From: Paenibacillus qinlingensis | Lineage (GTDB): Bacteria > Bacillota > Bacilli > Paenibacillales > NBRC-103111 | Assembly: GCF_013204845.1 (NCBI RefSeq) | Contig: NZ_JABMKY010000002.1 | Location: 62,001-126,000 of the forward strand | Direction: 5' to 3' | Length of the DNA: 64,000 nt | Shown here: piece after piece, positions 8,461-17,098 of the stretch | Layout: each line of letters starts with the position of its first letter | Numbering within the stretch: the stretch's first letter is position 1 | Position numbers and translations under genes: made by a program | The notes under the pieces: generated by a model | The model's database searches: none | What the model was told of the DNA's origin: nothing | The model's input: only the letters and a program-made list of their open reading frames with translations

Positions 8461-9207
8461 ATGGTCATCTTAAAAAGCAAGTATGAAATCGAGGCTATCC
8501 GCAAGGCATGCCAAGTAGTGGCCGAATGCCATCGCACGATCGCCCCGCTCATCAAACCAGGAATCACGACGAACGAGATTGAGCGCATCTTCGAGGACAT
8601 TATCTTGAAGCACGGCGCCAAGCCCTACACGAAGGGCTACAAGGGCTATCAATATGCGACCTGTGCCTCCGTCAACGACGTGATCGCGCATGGCTTTCCT
8701 AGAGATAAGCCACTTGAGGAGGGTGATATCGTGACGATTGACACGGTCGCGGAGCTCGACGGCTGGCTCGGCGATTCAGCCTGGACTTATGCGGTCGGGA
8801 AGATCTTGCCGACAGCCGAGAAGCTGATGCGCGTCACGAAAGAATGCCTTGATCTCGGCATCGCGCAGGCTCAGCCCGGCAATCGACTCGGCGACGTGAC
8901 GAGTGCTATCCAGCAGCATGCCGAATCGAACGGATTCGGCGTCGTGCGTGACCTTCTCGCGCATGGCATCGGCCGAGACCTGCACGAGGCGCCAAACTAT
9001 ATGCATGTCGGCAAGCGCGGCAAAGGTCTCCGTATCAAGGAAGGCATGGTGTTCACGATCGAGCCAATGATCACCGAAGGCACCTATTACATGACAATCG
9101 ATCCAGACGGTTGGACCGCGCGGACACTGGACCGCAAGCTCGCCGCCCAATACGAGCATACGATCGCTATCACGGCTGAAGGTCCACAAATCCTAACCGC
9201 ACAATAG
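8461..9207 (+). CDS. map: Methionine aminopeptidase, type I
   Basis: 248 residues from ATG 8461, the usual length of type I enzymes that remove the initiator Met. Metal ligands are in order: Asp in DTVAELDG, Asp in WLGDSAWTYAVG, His in LLAHGIGRDLHEAPN, Glu in FTIEPMI and Glu in YEHTIAIT. The substrate His is in NDVIAHGFP. The sequence is of the accessory kind, resembling B. subtilis YflG, not the ribosomal-operon copy. It follows tetR closely, with GGAG 13 bases upstream. The genome probably has a second, housekeeping map elsewhere. Confidence 0.93.
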   Translation: MVILKSKYEIEAIRKACQVVAECHRTIAPLIKPGITTNEIERIFEDIILKHGAKPYTKGYKGYQYATCASVNDVIAHGFPRDKPLEEGDIVTIDTVAELDGWLGDSAWTYAVGKILPTAEKLMRVTKECLDLGIAQAQPGNRLGDVTSAIQQHAESNGFGVVRDLLAHGIGRDLHEAPNYMHVGKRGKGLRIKEGMVFTIEPMITEGTYYMTIDPDGWTARTLDRKLAAQYEHTIAITAEGPQILTAQ

Positions 9208-9251
9208 AAAAAAAAGAAGTCGACCAACAAGATGGTCGACTTCTTTTTTTT
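9208..9251 (+). terminator. Strong intrinsic terminator after map
   Basis: GAAGTCGACC pairs perfectly with GGTCGACTTC around an 8-base loop, flanked by an A-run and an 8-base T-run. It can act in both directions and would also stop leftward reading from the HIT gene. Confidence 0.92.
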
Positions 9252-9373
9252 CGTATTTATTCAACATTTAGGTCACTAATACCTAAGATATGTAAGAAAT
9301 CATAACGGTCTTTGCCACTGTGAATCATTCAGTATAAGCCTTAACAGTAGTTGAAAGTAATAGAGCCGTCTAT

Positions 9374-9745
9374 TTATTGATTATTTTTAAATAAGTACCG
9401 AATCCCTTTTCCCGCCATTTTCTCATTCGCATATCTAGGAATCACATGTAGATGTGAATGAAACACATGCTGCCCCCCTACATATCCACAATTCCATCCG
9501 ACATTGTAGCCATCAGGTTTGTAATTTTGATCCAAATACATCTTAACTTCGTGTAATAATTGATATGTCGCATTCCACTCATCTTGAGTTAAGTCAAAAA
9601 CTGTTTCCCTATGTGCTTTTGGGACAATAATGCCAGCCCCTTTAATCTCTTGTTCTTTAAGCAAAGTATACATGCAAAAGTCATTGCTAATTATGACTTC
9701 ATGACTGTTATCATTGGAAATTTCACAATAAGGACAGTTAACCAT
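9374..9745 (-). CDS. HIT-family nucleotide hydrolase/transferase-like protein
   Basis: 123 residues from ATG 9745 (GAGGGAG upstream). The histidine-triad active site HSHLHVIPR lies near residue 100, preceded by the GWNCGYVGGQHVFH stretch typical of HIT proteins. An N-terminal CPYCEI pair could bind zinc. HIT enzymes cleave nucleoside phosphoramidates or dinucleotides. The specific substrate is not known here. The neighbour on the right is a small membrane protein 22 bases away on the same strand. Confidence 0.9.
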   Translation of the reverse strand: MVNCPYCEISNDNSHEVIISNDFCMYTLLKEQEIKGAGIIVPKAHRETVFDLTQDEWNATYQLLHEVKMYLDQNYKPDGYNVGWNCGYVGGQHVFHSHLHVIPRYANEKMAGKGIRYLFKNNQ

Positions 9746-9767
9746 AGCTGCACTCCCTCTGATTTTC

Positions 9768-10076
9768 CTATTCAAATAAGAACCAAACCAAAAGCAACGC
9801 AAAAACCAAGAGAAGGTGAATAAGTGGAATGGCCGAAATCAGTAAGATTCTTTGCTTTCGCTTGACGATAGCGAGAATCAAACACACCAAATACGTAATC
9901 AAATACAAGCTAGATACGACCACGAAAGTATATACGACGAATAATATCAGGGCGCTATCGCCATCAGATCGAACACCAGCTATCTGCATGATGTTCCCAA
10001 TCATCAAGAAAGGATAAGGCAGCAGCGCAAGGCCGCCAATAACAAGGAAAATGATACTTAACGCTTTCTTATTCAT
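9768..10076 (-). CDS. Small integral membrane protein, unknown
   Basis: 102 residues from ATG 10076, with GAGGTG 4 bases before it. Three hydrophobic segments (about residues 7-30, 42-68 and 78-100) separated by short charged loops (IVKRKQRI) indicate a three-helix membrane protein. I do not recognise the family. It is followed 22 bases later by the HIT gene and probably shares its transcript. Confidence 0.6.
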   Translation of the reverse strand: MNKKALSIIFLVIGGLALLPYPFLMIGNIMQIAGVRSDGDSALILFVVYTFVVVSSLYLITYLVCLILAIVKRKQRILLISAIPLIHLLLVFALLLVWFLFE

Positions 10077-10155
10077 ATTACACCTCAAGTCTCTTTTCTT
10101 ATAACCAATTCAACATTTAAAGTTTTTCGAGCTAACCATTTTCTCCAATTCATTG

Positions 10156-10635
10156 TTACAGTTTTTCCATGAATGCTAACAGATGTTCTTTTACCTGTAC
10201 TTTTTCTTCCTGCGTCATATTATTTACTTTCATATTCCTTGCATTCTCAGGAGCTATGAGGATTGTTGAGGGCTCTTGAATTGTTTCTTTTAAGGTATTC
10301 CCTTGTATAGTGAGCAACAGCTTAGATTGGTTTGAATAGGAATGGATGATTTCTGTTTGTAAATAATTACCTGCCATATCATAAAAATCTTCAATAGATT
10401 TAATATCAGATTTCCTATGGGTTTTTCCTTCCTCAGTTGTGGTTATTGCATTCACTATTTTGTACCCCGTTTGTTCAAAGAATCCTTTATCATTTTGATT
10501 ATCATCAAGTGTTTCTATTGTAAAAACCTCAATGGTTTCATATTTTTCAGTTTGACTACATGCACTTATAAGCAGAAAAGTGAACATCAATAAGCAAATT
10601 TTTACTAGAATCATTAGCTTTTTGTTGGAATTCAT
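10156..10635 (-). CDS. Lipoprotein of unknown function
   Basis: 159 residues, start backed by AGGAGTG. The N-terminus MNSNKKLMILVKICLLMFTF ends in the lipobox LISAC, so Cys26 should be acylated and the mature protein anchored outside the membrane. The mature part is mixed alpha/beta with no motif I know. It stands alone between two other leftward genes. Confidence 0.75.
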   Translation of the reverse strand: MNSNKKLMILVKICLLMFTFLLISACSQTEKYETIEVFTIETLDDNQNDKGFFEQTGYKIVNAITTTEEGKTHRKSDIKSIEDFYDMAGNYLQTEIIHSYSNQSKLLLTIQGNTLKETIQEPSTILIAPENARNMKVNNMTQEEKVQVKEHLLAFMEKL

Positions 10636-10727
10636 TCAGTCACTCCTAACTGGATGGGTTCAGCTTATTTAGATTAGATAGTATTATACCATATAATGGA
10701 TAATAGCTAATTCCCAATAGGAATTTT

Positions 10728-11639
10728 TTAAGAATATTTCTCCACCATACTAATTAAATAATTACGAAATTCTTCAACGTATGTTTGAGGCTCTAAGATT
10801 TCTATATTTGTACCGAGGCTTGCTAAAAATTGAAAGCCAACACTGTTTTGAGGAACATGGATGGTGGCTAAGAAATAGTCAGAACTATAGGTTTCAATAC
10901 TCTTACGACCGTACCTTTCTATGAATTGATCTTTTATGCTAGGCGAAATAAACGCTTTAATAGCGACTAATTGCGGTTGGTAACTTGCTTCATGTTCTTG
11001 TTCCAATGAATAATCTCTAGGGATAAATGTGTTTTCATCCATATGAAATTGATCAATCCTGGATAGTTTAAATGTTCTATTGCTCTGACGATGTAAACAG
11101 AATCCCTTTAAGTACCAGCTCGTTTCGCTAAAATGAAGTAAGTATGGCTCGACAATTCTAGATGAAATGGTGCCATTTTTATCTAAGTAATCAAATGAAA
11201 CTAACCGTTTCTTTAATATCGATTCTTGGCATAATTTCAAGGTTTGAAGAATCTCAGACCGCCCCTCCCACTCATAAAATGACAGATGGATTGAACCTTT
11301 CGGAGACAATGGATGAACCATGGCTTCTATTTTTTTTATGGTCACTTCAATTTCATTGCTAATTAGAATTTGTTCCAATCCGCCGAGCGCAGTCAATATA
11401 TTCTCCAAGTCGGAGTTGCTTAAAAGGCGTTTATCAACCTTGTATTCATCCATCATGCAATATCCACCATTGCTTCCATTGATAGCATAGATCGGGATGT
11501 TTGATAAACTCAGTGTTTCCATATCACGAAGAATCGTCCTTTTGGAAACATTAAATAATTGTGCGAATTCATTTGCTGTTACGACATCTTTTTTCAGCAA
11601 AATCATGATTATAGAAATTAATCTCTCAACCTTGTCCAT
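10728..11639 (-). CDS. WYL-domain (YafY/DeoR-type) transcriptional regulator
   Basis: 303 residues from ATG 11639 (GGGGGA upstream). The N-terminal HTH_11 region reads RLISIIMILLKKDVVTANEFAQLFNVSKRTILRDMETLSLSNIPIYA, followed by a WYL domain around residues 140-230 (VSFDYLDKNGTISSRIVEPY, then WYLKGFCLHRQSNRTFKLSRI) and a C-terminal WCX extension. Such regulators sense nucleic-acid or small-molecule ligands through the WYL fold. It is divergent from the VOC gene at 11741, with 101 bases between, and probably controls it. Confidence 0.9.
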   Translation of the reverse strand: MDKVERLISIIMILLKKDVVTANEFAQLFNVSKRTILRDMETLSLSNIPIYAINGSNGGYCMMDEYKVDKRLLSNSDLENILTALGGLEQILISNEIEVTIKKIEAMVHPLSPKGSIHLSFYEWEGRSEILQTLKLCQESILKKRLVSFDYLDKNGTISSRIVEPYLLHFSETSWYLKGFCLHRQSNRTFKLSRIDQFHMDENTFIPRDYSLEQEHEASYQPQLVAIKAFISPSIKDQFIERYGRKSIETYSSDYFLATIHVPQNSVGFQFLASLGTNIEILEPQTYVEEFRNYLISMVEKYS

Positions 11640-11740
11640 ACTTCCCCCACTTTTGCTCTTTTTATTCAAAGAACGGTGACATACAGCTGTCACCTTTTCT
11701 GGATTATACTACATTTATCACAAGAAGGAGGTAAAACTTT

Positions 11741-12205
11741 ATGTCAGCTATTACATATTTAAATTTTGATGGAATTGCAGAACAAGCGATTGAATTTTAT
11801 TCGGAGGCTTTACAAGCGATCGAGGTAAAAAAGGTGAAATTCAGCGATTTCCCCCAAGATCCGAACTATCCATTGCCAGAAAATGAATTAAATATGATCA
11901 TGGAATCTTCAATCGAATTTGCAGGTGGAAAAGTCATGATGTCTGATCTTCTGCCTTCAATGAAAAGTGTAACGGGCGAGTTAGTTAAAGGCAACAATAT
12001 ACTGATTAGTATCGTTATGGATGATAAACAAACACTGGAAAAATACTTTTCCAATTTGTCTGTAGGTGGTTATGTGATCATGCCGTTATCAGAAATGCCT
12101 TGGTCTTCCTGCTTCGGAATGCTAGCGGATAAATTTGGTGTTGTTTGGAAATTTAATAGTGATGCAGATAAGTTCCTTGATCAAGTTATTTCCAACAAAC
12201 AGTAA
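11741..12205 (+). CDS. VOC-superfamily PhnB-like protein
   Basis: 154 residues with GAAGGAGG upstream. The beginning (YLNFDGIAEQAIEFYSEALQ) and the ending (GMLADKFGVVWKFN) match the PhnB/DUF1811-like glyoxalase fold in which two beta-alpha-beta-beta-beta modules form a metal or ligand cleft. These proteins often confer resistance or act as demethylubiquinone-type homologues, but substrate prediction is not possible. It is divergent from a WYL regulator and closed by a terminator at 12212. Confidence 0.85.
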   Translation: MSAITYLNFDGIAEQAIEFYSEALQAIEVKKVKFSDFPQDPNYPLPENELNMIMESSIEFAGGKVMMSDLLPSMKSVTGELVKGNNILISIVMDDKQTLEKYFSNLSVGGYVIMPLSEMPWSSCFGMLADKFGVVWKFNSDADKFLDQVISNKQ

Positions 12206-12211
12206 CGCGTT

Positions 12212-12245
12212 AAAAAATGGCCTTTTCAATGAAAGGCCATTTTTC
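12212..12245 (+). terminator. Intrinsic terminator after the VOC gene
   Basis: AAAAATGGCCTTT pairs with GAAAGGCCATTTTT around a short loop; it is symmetric and would also end leftward transcription of the gene at 12267. Confidence 0.88.
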
Positions 12246-12266
12246 AAAAATTTTGGATGGATCCAA

Positions 12267-12617
12267 TTAACGCTCGTAGCCGGGATCTTCATAATCGGTA
12301 TTTTGCAGCTTATGAAGTATGTTCATATCATGAATATGAGCCTTCGTCTTGTCAGTTCCCAAAACGTAGATGAATTGATAGAGTTTAAGCAGATCATCGT
12401 TAAATTGATCCGTTGCTTTATCGTGATCGGCGGATTTATACGGAATTGGAGCTCTGAATTGAGTCACTTCATCGTCTCGTTTTAGTTGTTCAAGCATTTG
12501 ACGTAGCTTTTCGAGCTCTTCCTCTGTTCCGGAGACCTCAAGCTGTTCATTCATAGAAGCTTTCCATTCAAGACTTTTGTTGGATACAGAGACGTATAGT
12601 GTATGTATAGTTGACAT
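12267..12617 (-). CDS. Conserved-looking hypothetical protein
   Basis: 116 residues from ATG 12617 with AAGGAGTG upstream. The protein is soluble and highly charged, with a central helix (TEEELEKLRQMLEQLKRDD) and an N-terminal strand pair. I do not recognise it. Codon use and the ribosome binding site look genuine. It lies between a terminator on its left and the SEDS gene on its right, and neither neighbour suggests a role. Confidence 0.65.
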   Translation of the reverse strand: MSTIHTLYVSVSNKSLEWKASMNEQLEVSGTEEELEKLRQMLEQLKRDDEVTQFRAPIPYKSADHDKATDQFNDDLLKLYQFIYVLGTDKTKAHIHDMNILHKLQNTDYEDPGYER

Positions 12618-12728
12618 TTCAAACACTCCTTTTCTTATGGACTACTTCCTATTAAAGCCAATATGTCTTTTTTGAAACAGCGTTCCTTATGGCCATAACG
12701 GTCGATAGCAAATAAAAAGAGAGCTCCA

Positions 12729-13889
12729 TCAACGTTTTATAATATCGTCAACATCTATGTCATCATAAATTTTGATACTAAGAACAAAGCCTATCGATAC
12801 CATGTTAATCAACAACGAGGTGCCACCATAGCTAATAAAAGGAAGGGTGATTCCCGTAATAGGCATGATACCGATCAGCATCCCGATGTTTTCGAATACT
12901 TGAAACAAAAACATAGCGGAAATTCCACCAATGATATAAATACCTGTTTGGCTGCGAATGTTAAGTGCGATAGTAATCATTCGATAAATGAGAAGAAAAT
13001 AAAGGAAAAGCAACGCAGATGCTCCTATAAATCCAAATTCTTCTCCTACTACAACGAATATGGAATCTGCATAAGTATATGGAACCTGACCACTCTGGAC
13101 TGAAGTTCCGTGAAGATAGCCATCTCCTTCTAACGAGCCTGATCCGATTGCTTTGACTGATTGTTTCATGTGATATGTTGCTTTTTCAGAAGCTTGCTCT
13201 GGCAGAAGGACAGCATCCACCCTATCCAACCAGTACTCTTTATGTTTGGACGCCATGAATTGCTTTACTTCGTCATGATATTCGATATAGCTCCAGAGGG
13301 AGCTTCCACTTACGATTATCATAATTACTAGGCCTATCCAAGCATGCTTGTAGTTAATGTGCCCGAACCAACAGACAACAATAAAAATAACCAAATAAGC
13401 AATGGAATTACCGAGATCTGGTTGCATTAGAACCAAGAGAAAAGGAACTAATGTTATTAAACCCATTGGCAGTATGTCCTTGAACAGGCTAAGTGTCTCG
13501 ACTTCTCTTTTGGATAGAAAATACGATAAAAACAAGATTAAAATGAGCTTACACAGCTCTGCCGGTTGAAAGCCAATCCCTCCAGGAAGAATGAACCACC
13601 CCTGAGCATTGTTAATGGTATCCCCTTTAAAAAATAATAAGACCAGCAGTCCCACCCCAATGAAATAGTACATCGGTGAAAAACGCAATAAGATCTTATA
13701 GTTAATAAATAGCATAATAAATAAGAACATAAATCCTAAACCGTAAAAATACATCATTTTAATATAGGATTGTGAATAATCTGGAGTAGTCCGTGTTGCG
13801 CTGTAGATGCAGAAAATACTAATAATCATTAAGATGAGCAGCAGCAACAAAATAAGGACATCCAGCCCTTTCAATATTCTTTTCAACAT
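12729..13889 (-). CDS. SEDS-family peptidoglycan polymerase (RodA/FtsW/SpoVE-like)
   Basis: 386 residues with about ten membrane helices. Family motifs are present: GWFILPGGIGFQPAELCK near residue 100, LMQPDLGNS near 160, then the large outside loop AIGSGSLEGDGYLHGTSVQS, followed by YADSIFVVVGEEFGFIG, whose Asp corresponds to the essential Asp of SEDS enzymes, and GITLPFISYGGTSLL near the end. These polymerise lipid II glycan strands with a class B penicillin-binding protein. No such partner is adjacent. It is likely an accessory RodA paralogue. The ribosome binding site is weak and far (GGGGGA). Confidence 0.88.
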   Translation of the reverse strand: MLKRILKGLDVLILLLLLILMIISIFCIYSATRTTPDYSQSYIKMMYFYGLGFMFLFIMLFINYKILLRFSPMYYFIGVGLLVLLFFKGDTINNAQGWFILPGGIGFQPAELCKLILILFLSYFLSKREVETLSLFKDILPMGLITLVPFLLVLMQPDLGNSIAYLVIFIVVCWFGHINYKHAWIGLVIMIIVSGSSLWSYIEYHDEVKQFMASKHKEYWLDRVDAVLLPEQASEKATYHMKQSVKAIGSGSLEGDGYLHGTSVQSGQVPYTYADSIFVVVGEEFGFIGASALLFLYFLLIYRMITIALNIRSQTGIYIIGGISAMFLFQVFENIGMLIGIMPITGITLPFISYGGTSLLINMVSIGFVLSIKIYDDIDVDDIIKR

Positions 13890-14295
13890 GAAAGCTAATT
13901 GCGTTCCCCCGAGGATATTCTCAATAATAAATCACCTGTTTCTGAATATGTTAAGGCAGCTACAGATAAGTATAAGAATAACTTTTTAATTAAAAGTGGG
14001 GTATATATTAAATTTTTCTTAAATTACATACTTTCTGGGGAGAAAATAAATAGGAGCCTACCTAAACAGGTAAGCTCCTTTCTCGTTATTCTATTTTTAG
14101 TTTAATTTCTTTCCCGGGTTTCCTCCTACAGATTAGGCCCATCACCTGGCAATACTTACGCTCTGCCAGCTTGTGAATAATGTCGAACTGAATTGAAAAG
14201 AAGCCTCTTACTCGACTCCTAAAGTCTGAGAGGCTTCTTAATTATGTTTGATATGGGTTATCGAACAAACGTTCTCGTACCTTGAACTTTTGCTT
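13890..14295. other. 400-base gap with two hairpins and no clear gene
   Basis: A hairpin at 14052-14079 (AGGAGCCTACCT with AGGTAAGCTCCT, one mismatch) is followed by TTTCTCG and has no obvious rightward gene before it. The minus strand at about 14190-14098 reads a 34-codon open stretch ending in TAA that looks like a protein tail (HKLAERKYCQVMGLICRR), possibly a relic. I could not identify it. Confidence 0.4.
14198..14239 (-). terminator. Intrinsic terminator of the DinB-like gene
   Basis: AAGAAGCCTCT pairs perfectly with AGAGGCTTCTT. On the minus strand it ends TTCTTTTC, 57 bases after the DinB-like stop. Confidence 0.8.
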
Positions 14296-14748
14296 CTAAC
14301 TCAATCTTACTTTTATTTGATTGAGATGATGGTTGTCGTGGTCAATAAATATGTTGAGATAGGTTGCAACTGTAAATTGATGATTCTCGGAACCAATAGT
14401 AAATATCACATCACTCTCAATTCCAGACATCATTTCAATCAACAATCTTCTTTTCTCAACAAAATCCTCAATTAAAGAGCCAGTTGTTTGATATGCACTG
14501 ATATATTGAATAGCCTCACTATTATGCTCATCATGGTCTGGAAAGGAGATTAATACAGCTCCTTGATTCATAGATGGGAAATGCTTCTCCAAGATGAATT
14601 TATCCCAATAAAATAGATGACCTATTATTTCCTTTGCAGACCATTTGCCTTCACTTATCGGTTCGAGGAATCGAGGTTCATCAAGTTCCTTAAACCGCGC
14701 TAATTCTTCAATTATCTTTCCATAGTTCCGTACTTCTATAACAGCCAT
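14296..14748 (-). CDS. DinB/YfiT-like four-helix metalloprotein
   Basis: 150 residues. The family pattern is present: SEGKWSAKEIIGHLFYWDKFI with the first metal His, and FIDHDNHHLNQI near the C-terminus with the other His ligands. DinB-like proteins are four-helix bundles. Some act as bacillithiol- or mycothiol-dependent S-transferases in thiol and xenobiotic defence, but the specific reaction is unknown. The gene stands alone, with a terminator on its left. Confidence 0.87.
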   Translation of the reverse strand: MAVIEVRNYGKIIEELARFKELDEPRFLEPISEGKWSAKEIIGHLFYWDKFILEKHFPSMNQGAVLISFPDHDEHNSEAIQYISAYQTTGSLIEDFVEKRRLLIEMMSGIESDVIFTIGSENHQFTVATYLNIFIDHDNHHLNQIKVRLS

Positions 14749-14833
14749 ATTAGTCCTCCATATAAGTTTTAAATAATGTTAATTATACTGCTAACTGATG
14801 TAATCGTAAAGAACGTGTGTTCGTGTTAATTCC

Positions 14834-14877
14834 AAAAAAAAGGTACCTCAAGCTATGATAATAGCGAGAGGCACCTT
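14834..14877 (-). terminator. Terminator of the pentose-phosphate operon
   Basis: On the minus strand AAGGTGCCTC pairs with GAGGTACCTT with one mismatch, with an inner CGCTAT/ATAGCT extension, and runs into eight Ts, 40 bases after the gnd stop. Confidence 0.88.
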
Positions 14878-14916
14878 CTTTAACAGTCATTGCAGCAACA
14901 GTAAGAAACCAATTGC

Positions 14917-16335
14917 TTACTCCGTTTTTTCCATCCATTGAAAATGAAAACTTCCCTCTTTATCAAGCCTTTCGAACGTATGCGCCCCAAAATAGTCTCT
15001 TTGAGCTTGAAGCAAATTTGCTGGCAGTCTCTCTGTACGATAGCTGTCGTAATAAGCTAATGCGGAAGCAAACGCAGGAACAGGAATCCCTCTGGTTACA
15101 GCAATCGATATGACTTTTCTCCAAGCATCCTGGTAGTTTTTAACGATTTCACCGAAATATTCGTCTAATAACAGGTTTTTAAGAGCAGGGTCTCGGTCAT
15201 AAGCATCTTTAATATTTTGCAAAAATCTTGCACGGATAATACATCCACCTCGGAATATCATCGCGATGTTACCATAGTTCAAATTCCAATTGTATTCATC
15301 GGAAGCTGCTCTCATTTGCGCAAAGCCTTGCGCATAAGAAGCGATTTTACTGGTATACAAAGCTTTGCGAACCGCTTCGATAAATTCCTTAGGATCTCCC
15401 TCATAGCTGGATGTCGCAGGACCACTTAATCTTTTGCTAGCAGCTACACGTTCTTTTTTCATAGCCGAGATGAAACGAGCAAATACGGATTCAGTAATAA
15501 TGGATAGTGGTACTCCCAAATCTAATGCGCTTTGGCTCGTCCATTTACCCGTTCCTTTTTGACCTGCTGAATCGAGAATGACATCCACCATAGGTTTGCC
15601 AGTATCCGGATCGGTCTTAGCGAAAATATCAGCTGTGATTTCGATCAAATAACTATCCAGCTCGCCATTGTTCCATTCAGTAAAAATGTCATGCAGTTCG
15701 TTTGTATTTAAATTCAGTACATCCTTTAGTAAGTGATACGCTTCGCCGATGAGCTGCATATCTCCGTATTCGATGCCGTTGTGTACCATTTTGACATAAT
15801 GCCCCGCGCCATCTTCTCCAATATAAGTCGAACATGAATCGCCGTTCACTTTGGCCGAAATGGCAGTTAAAATGGGCTCGACCAGTTCATATGCGTCTTT
15901 TTGCCCGCCAGGCATAATCGCAGGACCATTAAGGGCTCCTTCTTCTCCGCCTGATACCCCAGCACCGATAAAGCGAAATCCTTTTGCTTGCAGGTCTTTA
16001 TTTCTTCTTTGTGTATCAGGGAAAAAGGCATTCCCACCATCGATGAGTATATCTCCTTGACTGAGGTAAGGCACAAGCTGATCAATGGTATCGTCTGTGG
16101 GTTTTCCCGCTTTTACCATAATCAATATTTTGCGCGGCGTCTCGAGTGATTGGACAAATTCTTCGATAGTATACGTGCCAATAAAATCTTTTCCTTGCGC
16201 TTCCTCCACGAGTTCATTCGTTTTCTCTGGTGAACGATTATATACAGCTACCGAGAACCCTTTACTTTCAATATTTAGAGCCAAGTTTTTACCCATTACG
16301 GCCAAACCTACTACGCCAATTTGCTGTTTTTTCAT
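14917..16335 (-). CDS. gnd: 6-phosphogluconate dehydrogenase, NADP-dependent, decarboxylating
   Basis: 472 residues, the standard long form, and close to B. subtilis GndA. It oxidises 6-phosphogluconate to ribulose 5-phosphate with release of CO2 and formation of NADPH. Visible features: nucleotide site [16 protein letters not shown], substrate motif [10 protein letters not shown], catalytic Lys and Glu in [19 protein letters not shown] near residue 180, and the C-terminal [21 protein letters not shown] motif. It is the last gene of zwf-tkt-tal-gnd, 32 bases after tal, with its own GGGAGGG site and a terminator behind it. Confidence 0.97.
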   Translation of the reverse strand: MKKQQIGVVGLAVMGKNLALNIESKGFSVAVYNRSPEKTNELVEEAQGKDFIGTYTIEEFVQSLETPRKILIMVKAGKPTDDTIDQLVPYLSQGDILIDGGNAFFPDTQRRNKDLQAKGFRFIGAGVSGGEEGALNGPAIMPGGQKDAYELVEPILTAISAKVNGDSCSTYIGEDGAGHYVKMVHNGIEYGDMQLIGEAYHLLKDVLNLNTNELHDIFTEWNNGELDSYLIEITADIFAKTDPDTGKPMVDVILDSAGQKGTGKWTSQSALDLGVPLSIITESVFARFISAMKKERVAASKRLSGPATSSYEGDPKEFIEAVRKALYTSKIASYAQGFAQMRAASDEYNWNLNYGNIAMIFRGGCIIRARFLQNIKDAYDRDPALKNLLLDEYFGEIVKNYQDAWRKVISIAVTRGIPVPAFASALAYYDSYRTERLPANLLQAQRDYFGAHTFERLDKEGSFHFQWMEKTE

Positions 16336-16367
16336 TGTTATACCCTCCCTGATATTTCGATGTCAAA

Positions 16368-17036
16368 TCAGCCTTTGACTGCTTTTTTCCAATCGGCTGC
16401 GAACTTCTCGAGTCCTTGATCCGTTAACGGATGTTTGGAGATTTGTTCAATGACACTGAATGGTACTGTTGCAATATGCGCTCCTGCCATGGCTACGCGT
16501 GTGACATGATCAGGATGACGTACTGACGCGGCGATGATTTGTGCATCTAAATTGTGGATTCGGAATAGCTCTGCAATTTTGACAACTAATTGTACGCCGT
16601 CTTCCGATATGTCATCAAGTCGACCCAAGAATGGCGAAACATAGGTGGCGCCAGCTCGAGCAGCCAATAAAGCCTGATTGACGGTAAAGATCAAGGTTAC
16701 GTTCGTTTTGATACCTTTATCGGCTAGATAACGGCAAGCTTCTAAACCATCTAAAGTCATTGGCAATTTAATCGTAATATTCTTATCGTAATTGTTAATC
16801 TTGATGAGCTCTTCTGCTTGAGCAATCATTTCTTCAGCCGTAACAGCATCCGGTGTAACTTCAGCAGAAACGGATTCGACTTTAGGTACTAATTTTAGAA
16901 TTTCTTCGATGCGATCCTCGAATTTCACGCCTTCTTTTGCCACCAAGGATGGATTCGTCGTTACGCCAGACAGAACACCCACTTTGTATGCTTTTTTAAT
17001 ATCCACTACATTCGCGCTGTCGATGAAAAGTTTCAT
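16368..17036 (-). CDS. tal: Transaldolase, short (TalC/FSA-like) type
   Basis: 222 residues, beginning [18 protein letters not shown] with [13 protein letters not shown]. The Schiff-base Lys lies in NITIKLPMT, near residue 90. The family moves a three-carbon dihydroxyacetone unit between sugar phosphates. In this operon it completes the non-oxidative branch with transketolase. The length matches the bacterial TalC/MipB group rather than the 35-kDa type. It lies 62 bases after tkt, and GGAGG precedes the start. Confidence 0.95.
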   Translation of the reverse strand: MKLFIDSANVVDIKKAYKVGVLSGVTTNPSLVAKEGVKFEDRIEEILKLVPKVESVSAEVTPDAVTAEEMIAQAEELIKINNYDKNITIKLPMTLDGLEACRYLADKGIKTNVTLIFTVNQALLAARAGATYVSPFLGRLDDISEDGVQLVVKIAELFRIHNLDAQIIAASVRHPDHVTRVAMAGAHIATVPFSVIEQISKHPLTDQGLEKFAADWKKAVKG

Positions 17037-17098
17037 TTTAAATTACCTCCATAAAATTAATTAGTTTTTTGAACTGTGAGTCAGTTAGTTCATTAAGA

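Noticed and set aside
8091-8621. 176-codon minus-strand ORF across tetR and map
   Set aside because: Antisense shadow of two well-supported genes in GC-rich DNA.
13899-14105. 68-codon plus-strand ORF
   Set aside because: Runs through the 14052 hairpin, lacks a ribosome binding site and resembles no protein.
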